This document shows positions 7,099 to 13,528 of a DNA stretch of 13,563 nucleotides, in pieces. The stretch's first letter is position 1. The number at the start of each line of letters is the position of its first letter. The DNA lies in the NCBI GenBank assembly GCA_964228885.1, contig CAXRCG010000222.1, forward strand, positions 1 through 13,563, in the 5' to 3' direction. Source of the stretch: UBA4582 sp964228885. GTDB taxonomy: Bacteria > Pseudomonadota > Gammaproteobacteria > Pseudomonadales > Azotimanducaceae. The position numbers were made by a program, and so were the translations under genes. Under the pieces are notes generated by a model. It was not told the origin of the DNA. It did not search any database and was given only the letters and a program-made list of their open reading frames with translations.

Positions 7099-8187
7099 AT
7101 GGGCACTGGTGTGAATACAGAAAACCCTATGGGTTTGAACGGTTTTGAGTTTGTGGAATTTTCAGCGCTTGAAGCAGGCATGCTTGAATCGGTCTTTGAA
7201 CAACTGGGTTTTACGCGTGTTGCAGAGCATCGCTCCAAGAATGCACATCTGTGGCGACAGGGTGATATTAATTTCATTATTAATTATGAACCTAAAAGTG
7301 AAGCTTATTATCATGCTGAAGAACATGGTCCCAGTGCCTGCGGCCTTGCTTTTCGTGTAGAGGATGCACATTTTGCATATAAACGCGCGATTCAAATGGG
7401 GGCTCAACCGGTTGATATGCAGACTGGCCCTATGGAGTTACGCCTCCCCGCAATCAAAGGTATTGGAGGTGCGCCATTATATTTGATAGATCGCTACACG
7501 CTGGGTGCCAGTATCTACGATATTGATTTCGTCTATCTGCCGGATGTCGACCGTTATCCTAAGGGGGTTGGTTTTAACGTGATTGATCATCTCACCCACA
7601 ACGTCTATCGCGGGCGCATGGATCACTGGGCAAATTTTTATGAAAAGTTTTTCAATTTTCGTGAGATAAGACATTTCGACATTCAAGGGCAGCAAACTGG
7701 ACTTCTGTCTCGTGCAATGACAGCGCCGGATAATAAAATCCGGATACCCCTGAACGAGGAGGCGCAAGGTAGCAGCGAGGGTCAAATAGAAGAATATCTG
7801 ATGCAATATAACGGGGAAGGAATCCAACATATAGCCTTCGCTTGTGATGACCTGCCCGCGGCAATAGATCACCTGTTAGCGCGGGGTGTCGAGTTTATGA
7901 CGGCGCCACCAGAAAGTTATTACGAAATGATTGAAGATCGCTTGCCGGGGCACAATGAAAACCTTGATGTTTTGAAGACCAGAGGCATTCTGTTGGATGG
8001 CAGTGTCGAAGATGGTCAGCCAAGACTGTTGCTACAGATATTTTCCGAAACGATGATTGGCCCTATATTCTTCGAGTTCATCCAGCGTAAGGGTGATGAT
8101 GGGTTTGGTGAAGGCAATTTTCGTGCACTTTTTGAATCGATGGAAAGGGATCAAATGCGCAGAGGCGCGCTGGAGGCAAATGCATGA
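7099..8187 (+). CDS. hpd: 4-hydroxyphenylpyruvate dioxygenase
   Basis: A 362-residue Fe(II) enzyme that converts 4-hydroxyphenylpyruvate and O2 to homogentisate and CO2, the entry step of tyrosine ring breakdown. The frame opens at 7015, but the ATG at 7099 gives the usual bacterial length and the typical MGLNGFEFVEF opening a few residues on; GAGAGG (7082-7087) precedes it at 11 nt. Both VOC-type halves are present. The iron ligands are visible as H164 (VIDHLTHNV), H244 (GIQHIAF) and E326 (FFEFIQRKG), matching H161, H240 and E322 of the Pseudomonas enzyme with small constant offsets. The C-terminal gate helix (GFGEGNFRALFESME) is complete. Its stop overlaps the start of the next gene by 4 bp (ATGA), implying coupled translation. 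It is the first gene of the operon. Confidence 0.97.
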   Translation: MGTGVNTENPMGLNGFEFVEFSALEAGMLESVFEQLGFTRVAEHRSKNAHLWRQGDINFIINYEPKSEAYYHAEEHGPSACGLAFRVEDAHFAYKRAIQMGAQPVDMQTGPMELRLPAIKGIGGAPLYLIDRYTLGASIYDIDFVYLPDVDRYPKGVGFNVIDHLTHNVYRGRMDHWANFYEKFFNFREIRHFDIQGQQTGLLSRAMTAPDNKIRIPLNEEAQGSSEGQIEEYLMQYNGEGIQHIAFACDDLPAAIDHLLARGVEFMTAPPESYYEMIEDRLPGHNENLDVLKTRGILLDGSVEDGQPRLLLQIFSETMIGPIFFEFIQRKGDDGFGEGNFRALFESMERDQMRRGALEANA

Positions 8188-8711
8188 CCTTACAACGAAT
8201 TCATCACGTTGCTTATCGCTGCAACGATGCGAAAGAAACCGTTAACTTCTATCGCGATTTACTGAACATGGAGTTCAAGCTTGCGATAGCAGAAGACAAG
8301 GTGCCATCAACTGGTGATGCTGATCCTTATATGCATGTTTTTATGAATGCGGGTTCAGGTAATGTCATTGCATTTTTTGAGTTGCCCAATTCACCAAAGA
8401 TGGACCGAGATCAAAACACGCCAGAGTGGGTTCAACATATCGCCTTCGAAGTCAGTACTCATGAAGAGCTAATGACTTACAAAGGAAAACTTGAGGCATC
8501 AGGGCTTGATGTCCTCGGACCTGTTAACCATGGCGTGTTTGATTCCATCTACTTTTTCGATCCGAATGGCCATCGGTTGGAGCTAGCGGCAAATAAAGGT
8601 ACACAAGCCCAGATGGACCAGCTGAAAAGTGTTGCGGATTTGATGCTTGAGGAATGGGCCGAAACCAAAAAAGCGCCGCAACATGCAGCTTGGCTGCACG
8701 AGGGAACTTAA
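8184..8711 (+). CDS. VOC (glyoxalase/dioxygenase) superfamily protein in tyrosine operon
   Basis: A 175-residue vicinal-oxygen-chelate protein of unassigned function. Two beta-alpha-beta-beta-beta modules are seen (about 5-70 and 82-136). Potential metal ligands are H8 (RIHHVAY), E66 (AFFEL), H85 (VQHIAFEV) and E133 (GHRLEL); the spacings 58/19/48 resemble 51/18/48 of E. coli glyoxalase I (H5, E56, H74, E122). A 40-residue polar helical tail follows the fold. GGAGG (8172-8176) lies 7 nt before the ATG, and the ATGA overlap with hpd couples the two. It occupies the place where homogentisate dioxygenase would be expected, but it is not a cupin and shows no similarity to HmgA. A lyase, isomerase or extradiol-type dioxygenase acting on a pathway intermediate, or on a toxic by-product, are all open options. 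Confidence 0.88.
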   Translation: MTLQRIHHVAYRCNDAKETVNFYRDLLNMEFKLAIAEDKVPSTGDADPYMHVFMNAGSGNVIAFFELPNSPKMDRDQNTPEWVQHIAFEVSTHEELMTYKGKLEASGLDVLGPVNHGVFDSIYFFDPNGHRLELAANKGTQAQMDQLKSVADLMLEEWAETKKAPQHAAWLHEGT

Positions 8712-8714
8712 GGC

Positions 8715-10019
8715 ATGTCGATGAACAAGACCCACGATCCAGCGTTGCAAAGTTGGGTTGAGTCAGCCAACCTGCCAAGCGCAGATTTTCCTGTTCAGAA
8801 TTTACCTTTCGCGGTGCTACGACGCAGACGCAGCGATGAAGAGTTTCGAGTCGCGGTTGCCATTGGCGACTTTGCGCTGGATTTGTCGTCGCTGCAGAAA
8901 ACAGCACTTCTTGTGTCGAAAGAACTGGATGCTTGCGTTGCTACCAGCCTGAATGATTTTATGTCGCTTGGATCAGCAAGTTGGTCTGTGCTGCGCGCAG
9001 AACTCAGCGTAATGCTAACCCAGGGCTATGCTGGTTGTGATCTGATAAGGGCATGTCTGATTCCATTATCGGACGTTGAATACGCGTTACCCGCCGTGAT
9101 CGGTGACTACACAGATTTTTATACATCCATTCATCATGCAACCAATATTGGCAAGCTGTTTCGACCAGACAATCCGCTCTTACCCAATTATGAATATGTA
9201 CCAATTGGCTATCATGGTCGCAGCTCTTCGATAGGCGTTTCAGGGCAAACCTTCCGCCGGCCGGTTGGACAGTTAAAGTTACCTGAGAAAGAAGCACCGA
9301 TTGTTGCGCCTTGTCGAAGACTCGATTATGAACTGGAAGTCGGTATCTTTGTCGGTCCAACGAATGGTCCGGGTCACGCGGTACCTATAGACGAGGCGGA
9401 GGATCATATTTTTGGTCTTTGCCTATTGAACGATTGGTCTGCCAGGGATATTCAAGCCTGGGAATATCAGCCTCTTGGACCTTTTCTGGCTAAGAATTTC
9501 GCCTCAACAATCTCGCCTTGGATTGTTACTCTTGAAGCATTAGCACCGTTTCGCGCTCAATTTGAAAGGGATGGCGCACGCCCTGCGCCATTGCCCTATT
9601 TGAGTAGTTCAAAGAACTCAACAACCGGTGCTGTAGATTTACAGCTTGAAGTGTTGATTCAGACTAGCCGTATGCGGCAAGAGGGTATGTCACCCGAACG
9701 ATTATCGTTAAGCAATTTCACAGACTCTTACTGGACTATGGCCCAAATGCTGACGCATCACACAGTGAATGGTTGCAATCTTCGCCCCGGAGATTTGCTG
9801 GGTAGCGGTACCATGTCAGGTTCGACGCATGGGAGTCAGGCTGCGTTGATTGAGATCACAGAGGGAGGCAAATCCCCGGCGACGCTTGGTAATGGAGAAA
9901 TGCGGACCTTTCTGGAAGATGGAGACACCGTCATCATGCGTGCCCGTTGTGAAAGAGCGGGAGCGACAAGTATTGGCTTTGGCGAAGTCGTCGGAACCGT
10001 AGCGCCGGCTGCAGTGTGA
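8715..10019 (+). CDS. fahA: Fumarylacetoacetase
   Basis: A 434-residue full-length fumarylacetoacetate hydrolase, with the N-terminal SH3-like domain (about 25-120) followed by the catalytic FAH domain. It cleaves fumarylacetoacetate to fumarate and acetoacetate, the last step of tyrosine catabolism. Metal ligands known from the mammalian enzyme are matched: D134 (DYTDFYTS), E206 and E208 (DYELEVG), and D240 (LLNDWSARDIQ). Catalytic H141 (HHATN) and K260 (GPFLAKNF) are also in place, as are the NYEYVPIGYHGRSSS segment and the GSGTMSG motif. It starts 3 bp after the VOC gene; GAGGGA about 10 nt upstream is the probable ribosome site. Its TGA overlaps the next start as TGATG. All catalytic residues I can check are intact. 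Confidence 0.96.
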   Translation: MSMNKTHDPALQSWVESANLPSADFPVQNLPFAVLRRRRSDEEFRVAVAIGDFALDLSSLQKTALLVSKELDACVATSLNDFMSLGSASWSVLRAELSVMLTQGYAGCDLIRACLIPLSDVEYALPAVIGDYTDFYTSIHHATNIGKLFRPDNPLLPNYEYVPIGYHGRSSSIGVSGQTFRRPVGQLKLPEKEAPIVAPCRRLDYELEVGIFVGPTNGPGHAVPIDEAEDHIFGLCLLNDWSARDIQAWEYQPLGPFLAKNFASTISPWIVTLEALAPFRAQFERDGARPAPLPYLSSSKNSTTGAVDLQLEVLIQTSRMRQEGMSPERLSLSNFTDSYWTMAQMLTHHTVNGCNLRPGDLLGSGTMSGSTHGSQAALIEITEGGKSPATLGNGEMRTFLEDGDTVIMRARCERAGATSIGFGEVVGTVAPAAV

Positions 10020-10660
10020 TGCAACTCTACTCGTATTGGCGATCGAGTGCGGCTTATCGCGTAAGAATTGTACTTAACCTGAAGGGTATCAATTATGAAA
10101 CGCTGGTCGTTAATCTTTTGCAGCCCCATGATGCAGAAACAGCCGTCAATTACAGGTGTCTAAACCCTCAGGGTCTCGTACCCGCGCTGGTCGACAATGG
10201 TCTGGTCTTAACCCAGTCGACTGCGATCATTGAGTATTTAGAAGAGAAATTTCCGAAATTATCAGTCTTGCCCCAATCTTCTGAGGCGAGAGCCACCGTG
10301 CGAAGCCTGGCACAATTGATTGCTTGTGAGATACATCCTGTCAACAACCTGCGGGTGCTCAAACATTTGCGAATGGAATTTAGCGCGTCGGACATCCGTG
10401 TCAATGCCTGGTATCGACATTGGGTGATTGAGGGTTTGAGTGCGCTCGAACAGCGTGTTGCAGCATGTCGTGGCGCCTGTTGTTTTGGCGATACGCCGAC
10501 GATAGCAGATGCTTGTCTTGTGCCACAAATGTACAACGCCAGACGTTACGATTGCGATTTAAGGGATTGTCCAAATCTTTTGGAAATTGACGAGCACTTG
10601 ATGTCGCTTCCCGCTTTCATAAAAGCATCGCCGGAGCAGCAAGAGGATGCCGTTTTATAG
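10019..10660 (+). CDS. maiA: Maleylacetoacetate isomerase (zeta-class GST)
   Basis: A 213-residue zeta-class glutathione transferase that isomerises maleylacetoacetate to fumarylacetoacetate using glutathione. The N-terminal YWRSSAAYRVRIVLN holds the SS pair (S9, S10) and RVRI of this class. NPQGLVPAL gives the cis-proline P55, and QS at 66-67 binds glutathione. The C-terminal domain has the FGDTPTIADACLVPQMYNAR helix region and the LPAFIKASPEQQ ending typical of MaiA. A GTG directly precedes the ATG (10016), but the ATG fits better: it overlaps the fahA stop as TGATG and no ribosome site is seen, so translation is probably coupled to fahA. It is the last gene of the operon and overlaps the convergent TetR gene by 6 bp. 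MaiA normally acts after HmgA, which is absent here. Confidence 0.95.
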   Translation: MQLYSYWRSSAAYRVRIVLNLKGINYETLVVNLLQPHDAETAVNYRCLNPQGLVPALVDNGLVLTQSTAIIEYLEEKFPKLSVLPQSSEARATVRSLAQLIACEIHPVNNLRVLKHLRMEFSASDIRVNAWYRHWVIEGLSALEQRVAACRGACCFGDTPTIADACLVPQMYNARRYDCDLRDCPNLLEIDEHLMSLPAFIKASPEQQEDAVL

Positions 10661-11242
10661 CAAGCGCAAACTATCAAGTGCCGATTGGGTCATCAGTTTC
10701 AGTCTGTTTTTATCTTGAGTTAGACGACCCACAACCCCCAAACCTTGAAAGCAGGAAAGTAAGTGCAAAGCGAGTGTATCCGGGTCTTTTTCAGGTCCAA
10801 TAAGCGCCAGTGCCTGTGCTTCGACAATCCTACGCCTAAATGCTGATTCGATCATTTCCATCCCTGACCAGACCACTTGACTGATATCGGCGTCATGACT
10901 ACCTACCTCCGTCGCGGTGTTAGTTAGCAGGCACCCAAGCATGCCATTTTCGGGAACAATTTCGAAGGATGAAAGAAAAAACGATTCGATAGCATCGAGC
11001 GGATTCTCCTTGTCATCAAGATATTTTGCGATTCTGCCGGCGACGATATGTTGCTGATAGTGGGTCAGTGAGCGAACAAATAAATCCTTCTTGCTTGGAA
11101 ACACGTTGTAGAAACTACCCGGTTTCAGGTCGGCCGTCTGTAAAATTTGCGATATGCCGGTCGCAACATATCCCTGTTTCCAGAACAGTTTCATCGATTG
11201 ATTGATGACTTCGGTTTCGTCTAAAAGAAGTGGTCTTGGCAT
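10655..11242 (-). CDS. TetR/AcrR family transcriptional regulator
   Basis: A 195-residue TetR-type regulator. The N-terminal DNA-binding domain (about 8-55) contains GYVATGISQILQTADLKPG, the helix-turn-helix, and the YNVFPSKKDLF recognition-helix end motif (45-55). The C-terminal ligand and dimer domain has the GMLGCLLTNTATE segment (100-112) typical of one large TetR branch. It is divergent from the haloalkane dehalogenase gene, and a palindrome lies between overlapping promoters for the two. By position it is a local repressor relieved by a substrate of the dehalogenase/oxygenase module; TetR-type regulators (DhaR) are likewise found beside dhaA dehalogenase genes in other bacteria. The ATG at 11242 has a weak ribosome site (GCGGAAA on the minus strand). 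The ligand is unknown. Confidence 0.92.
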   Translation of the reverse strand: MPRPLLLDETEVINQSMKLFWKQGYVATGISQILQTADLKPGSFYNVFPSKKDLFVRSLTHYQQHIVAGRIAKYLDDKENPLDAIESFFLSSFEIVPENGMLGCLLTNTATEVGSHDADISQVVWSGMEMIESAFRRRIVEAQALALIGPEKDPDTLALHLLSCFQGLGVVGRLTQDKNRLKLMTQSALDSLRLL

Positions 11243-11276
11243 TCCGGTTTCCGCAGTGTCCTGTGGTAAATACTTG

Positions 11277-11321
11277 TGATCGTTGACAGCTTAGGAGTGA
11301 ATTAGTATAAATGAGCGATCA
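11277..11321. repeat. 6-bp inverted repeat flanking the dehalogenase promoter
   Basis: TGATCG (11277-11282) abuts the -35 box and CGATCA (11316-11321) lies at the expected transcription start, 33 bp apart. It could be paired half-sites for the divergent TetR regulator. Six bases are short enough to occur by chance, and the second arm overlaps the 14-bp palindrome at 11310-11323. Confidence 0.3.
11283..11311 (+). promoter_or_regulatory. Near-consensus sigma70 promoter for the dehalogenase gene
   Basis: TTGACA (11283-11288, perfect -35) and TATAAA (11306-11311, five of six -10 bases) are separated by exactly 17 bp. Transcription should start near 11318, giving a leader of about 45-50 nt. This is by far the strongest promoter-like sequence in the window and would be strongly active unless repressed. 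Confidence 0.75.
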
Positions 11322-11332
11322 TTCAAAAACAA
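11304..11332 (-). promoter_or_regulatory. Opposing promoter candidate for the TetR gene
   Basis: On the minus strand TTGTTT (11332-11327) and TATACT (11309-11304, five of six -10 bases) are separated by 17 bp. Its -10 box overlaps the -10 of the dehalogenase promoter by 4 bp, so the two promoters face each other and should compete. The -35 box matches only TTG of the consensus. Confidence 0.5.
11310..11323. promoter_or_regulatory. Palindromic operator candidate for the TetR regulator
   Basis: AATGA-GCGA-TCATT has perfect 5-bp arms around a 4-bp centre. It starts at the end of the dehalogenase -10 box, covers the expected start site, and lies inside the spacer of the opposing TetR promoter, so a bound repressor dimer could block both. 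The position is typical for TetR-family autorepression; binding is inferred. Confidence 0.5.
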
Positions 11333-11356
11333 TTTAGGTTTTTGCTGTCTACCTCG

Positions 11357-11360
11357 AAGG
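11357..11360 (+). promoter_or_regulatory. Ribosome binding site bearing on the dehalogenase start
   Basis: AAGG ends immediately before the ATG at 11361, leaving no spacer, but is 9 nt before an in-frame GTG at 11370. This favours GTG 11370 as the real start. Confidence 0.5.
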
Positions 11361-12254
11361 ATGTCGCTCGTGACTTATTCGACCGAAATATTACGTTACC
11401 AAAAAAAATCTAAGATGATCCATGGTAAAAGCATGGCATATATAGATGAGGGTGAGGGTGATCCGATTGTGTTCTTGCACGGTAATCCGACATCGTCTTT
11501 TTTGTGGCGCAATATCATGCCCTACCTAGAGGGCAGGGGAAGGCTGATTGCCCCGGACCTGATCGGCATGGGTGATTCCGAGAAGCTTGATCGCAGTGGT
11601 CCTGATAGTTACACCTATGTTGAACATCGAAAGTATCTTTTTGCGCTGCTGGAAGCATTAGACATTCATTCGAACGTCACACTGGTTATTCATGACTGGG
11701 GTTCAGGTCTTGGCTTTCATTGGGCGCATCAACATCCGGAGGCGATTAAAGGCATTGCGTTTATGGAAGCAATTGTTGCGCCGATTCCAACCTGGGGAGG
11801 TTTTCCCGAAGCTTCGCGCAAGGTGTTCCAGGGTTTTCGTTCAGAAGCCGGTGAAGATATGGTGTTGAACAGAAATATATTTGTCGAAGCGGTGCTCCCA
11901 GGATCAATTCTCAGAGACTTGACGGAAGCAGAGATGACAGAATATCGTCGACCGTTTTTGAATCCTGGTGAAGACAGAAGACCCACGCTCACCTGGCCCA
12001 GACAAATTCCTATTGCGGGTGAGCCGGAAGATGTTGTCAAGATTGCGGGCGCATACAGTCAGTGGTTATCACAATGCGATGTACCGAAACTGTTTGTGAA
12101 CGCCGAACCTGGCGCATTAATCGCAGGACCCGTAAGAGATCTGGTGCGTGCCTGGCCAAATCTCACCGAGGTGACCGTGGCGGGCTCTCATTTTATTCAA
12201 GAGGATTCGCCTGACGAAATTGGTGAAGCAATTGCCGCATGGCTGCCCGAATAA
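11361..12254 (+). CDS. Haloalkane dehalogenase, LinB/DhaA-like (HLD-II)
   Basis: A 297-residue alpha/beta hydrolase closely resembling LinB of lindane degraders, from the N-terminal MAYIDEG to the C-terminal HFIQEDSPDEIG. It should hydrolyse haloalkanes to alcohol plus halide in the cytosol or periplasm without cofactors. The subfamily II catalytic set is complete: nucleophile D112 and halide-binding W113 (IHDWGS), N42 (HGNPTSS), acid E136 (FMEAIVAP) and H277 (GSHFIQ). Other shared blocks are LWRNIMP, LIGMGDSEKLD, RPTLTWPRQIPIAG and NAEPGAL. The tunnel-mouth position matching LinB L177 is S182, which should change substrate preference. An in-frame GTG at 11370 has better ribosome-site spacing than the ATG used here and would remove three residues. 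It is followed after 29 bp by the Rieske gene and controlled by a strong promoter with the divergent TetR gene. Confidence 0.94.
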   Translation: MSLVTYSTEILRYQKKSKMIHGKSMAYIDEGEGDPIVFLHGNPTSSFLWRNIMPYLEGRGRLIAPDLIGMGDSEKLDRSGPDSYTYVEHRKYLFALLEALDIHSNVTLVIHDWGSGLGFHWAHQHPEAIKGIAFMEAIVAPIPTWGGFPEASRKVFQGFRSEAGEDMVLNRNIFVEAVLPGSILRDLTEAEMTEYRRPFLNPGEDRRPTLTWPRQIPIAGEPEDVVKIAGAYSQWLSQCDVPKLFVNAEPGALIAGPVRDLVRAWPNLTEVTVAGSHFIQEDSPDEIGEAIAAWLPE

Positions 12255-12260
12255 ACACGC

Positions 12261-12270
12261 ACTAATTAGT
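12261..12270. repeat. 10-bp palindrome in the dehalogenase-Rieske gap
   Basis: ACTAATTAGT is a perfect palindrome in the 29-bp gap between the two genes, just before the ACGGAG ribosome site. It shares AATTAGTA with the dehalogenase promoter spacer/-10 (11300-11307; here 12264-12271). It may be chance in AT-rich DNA. Confidence 0.25.
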
Positions 12271-12283
12271 ACGGAGTAAGAAC

Positions 12284-13528
12284 ATGAAACAGGAAACTCA
12301 GGTAGAAATACTTAAAGAATTGATGCGTCAGGTTGATGAAGGAAAAAACATCGACGCAGGTGTGCAGTACAAAATGCCAATGACCTCCTATGTTTGTCCG
12401 GAGATAGCGGCGAAAGAATGGGACATGTTTTTTCAGAATCACCCTCAGTTGATTGGCTTATCCGGCGAGATACCTGAGCCCGGTAGCTTTCTGACGATTG
12501 ATGATTTTGGTATACCGGTGCTTGCCACCAGGGACAACGAGGGCAACTTTCGCGCATTTCTGAATGCCTGTCGTCATAGAGGTGTTCGTGTAAGTCAGGA
12601 AGAACGTGGTAGAAAAAATGTATTCACCTGTCCGTTCCACTTTTGGAGTTACTCTAATAGCGGTGACCTGGTGGCAATACCCAATGAAGATCACTTCGGT
12701 GAAATTGATAAGAATTGTAATGGTTTGATTGAACTCCCGGCGGTGGAGCGTGATGGCTTGTTGTGGGTGCATCCACAACCCGACGGTCAACTGGATGTTG
12801 ATGAATTGTTGGGCGCTGAACTAGCCGAAGAACTCGGAACCTATGGGTTGGGTAAGCTTGTTCGTGGGGGTACGAAAACCATCAATATGAATCTTAATTG
12901 GAAACTCTCAAATGATACGTTCGGTGAGACTTATCATTTTGGCAAGTTACACAAAAATACATTAGGTAAAATTTTCCCAGGCAACAATTTGCATCTGGAA
13001 CTGTTTGGTCGTCATCACAGATTCGTGACAGCTTCGCAGACCCTTGGCGAATTTAAAGATATTCCGGAAGCAGATTGGAATATTCATGTGGGTGCAGCAT
13101 TTGTACTTTACTACCTGTTTCCGAACATTACTTTCATCGTTGGCAACGGGTCTTGTACGATTGTGAAAATGTACCCGGACCCTGACAACCCGGGACGCTC
13201 GACCTCGCAGGTTTTCGCCTATTATGCGCAGGAGGTACTGGATATGGAGGCCGCTGCAAAAGCAGAGGGCAGCCTTGAAGAAGTGACATCTGAAAATGTT
13301 TACGATCCAGAGAAGCGAGGCGGGCCAAGTATTGAAACGACAATGGAGGTTTTCAATAGCACCATTGAAAAAGAAGATTATCTGATGGGTGAACTACAAC
13401 AGAAGTCTGCAGAAACTGGTCTGCTCAAGCACGTTACCTTTGGCCGCAATGAACCTGCATTGCATCACTTTCATTCAACTTTTGCCGAGGTGTTGGGTAT
13501 GCCGCCGCTAGAAAAAGTAGAGGCGTAA
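12284..13528 (+). CDS. Rieske non-heme iron oxygenase, alpha (catalytic) subunit
   Basis: A 414-residue aromatic-ring-hydroxylating-type oxygenase. The N-terminal Rieske domain binds a [2Fe-2S] cluster through C96-x-H98 (CRHRG) and C116-x2-H119 (CPFH). The catalytic domain has NWKLSNDTFGETYHFGKLH, with iron ligands H218 and H223 and the likely third ligand D365 (KEDYLMGE), spaced as in naphthalene dioxygenase (H208, H213, D362). The inter-subunit bridging residue, Asp205 in naphthalene dioxygenase, is E215 here, as in carnitine oxygenase CntA relatives. Such enzymes use NADH-derived electrons and O2 to hydroxylate or demethylate substrates. No beta subunit, ferredoxin or reductase is visible before the window ends 35 bp downstream. 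ACGGAG 7-8 nt before the ATG supports the start. Co-transcription with the dehalogenase is likely; the substrate is unknown. Confidence 0.92.
   Translation: MKQETQVEILKELMRQVDEGKNIDAGVQYKMPMTSYVCPEIAAKEWDMFFQNHPQLIGLSGEIPEPGSFLTIDDFGIPVLATRDNEGNFRAFLNACRHRGVRVSQEERGRKNVFTCPFHFWSYSNSGDLVAIPNEDHFGEIDKNCNGLIELPAVERDGLLWVHPQPDGQLDVDELLGAELAEELGTYGLGKLVRGGTKTINMNLNWKLSNDTFGETYHFGKLHKNTLGKIFPGNNLHLELFGRHHRFVTASQTLGEFKDIPEADWNIHVGAAFVLYYLFPNITFIVGNGSCTIVKMYPDPDNPGRSTSQVFAYYAQEVLDMEAAAKAEGSLEEVTSENVYDPEKRGGPSIETTMEVFNSTIEKEDYLMGELQQKSAETGLLKHVTFGRNEPALHHFHSTFAEVLGMPPLEKVEA

Noticed and set aside
6912..7277. Upstream extension of the Lrp-type regulator reading frame to an ATG at 7277
   Set aside because: It would run antisense into hpd and add over 120 residues of non-family sequence; the ATG at 6911 has a good ribosome site and gives the normal length.
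7477..7872. Minus-strand open frame of 131 codons inside hpd
   Set aside because: It is antisense to highly conserved catalytic sequence of hpd and has no ribosome site or recognisable domain.
8184..8711. Reading the VOC gene as a shortened or diverged hmgA
   Set aside because: HmgA is a cupin of about 430 residues with different motifs; this protein has clear VOC repeats, so any shared function would be non-homologous replacement.
10168..10536. Minus-strand open frame of 122 codons inside maiA
   Set aside because: Antisense shadow of a well-supported gene, with no recognisable protein features.
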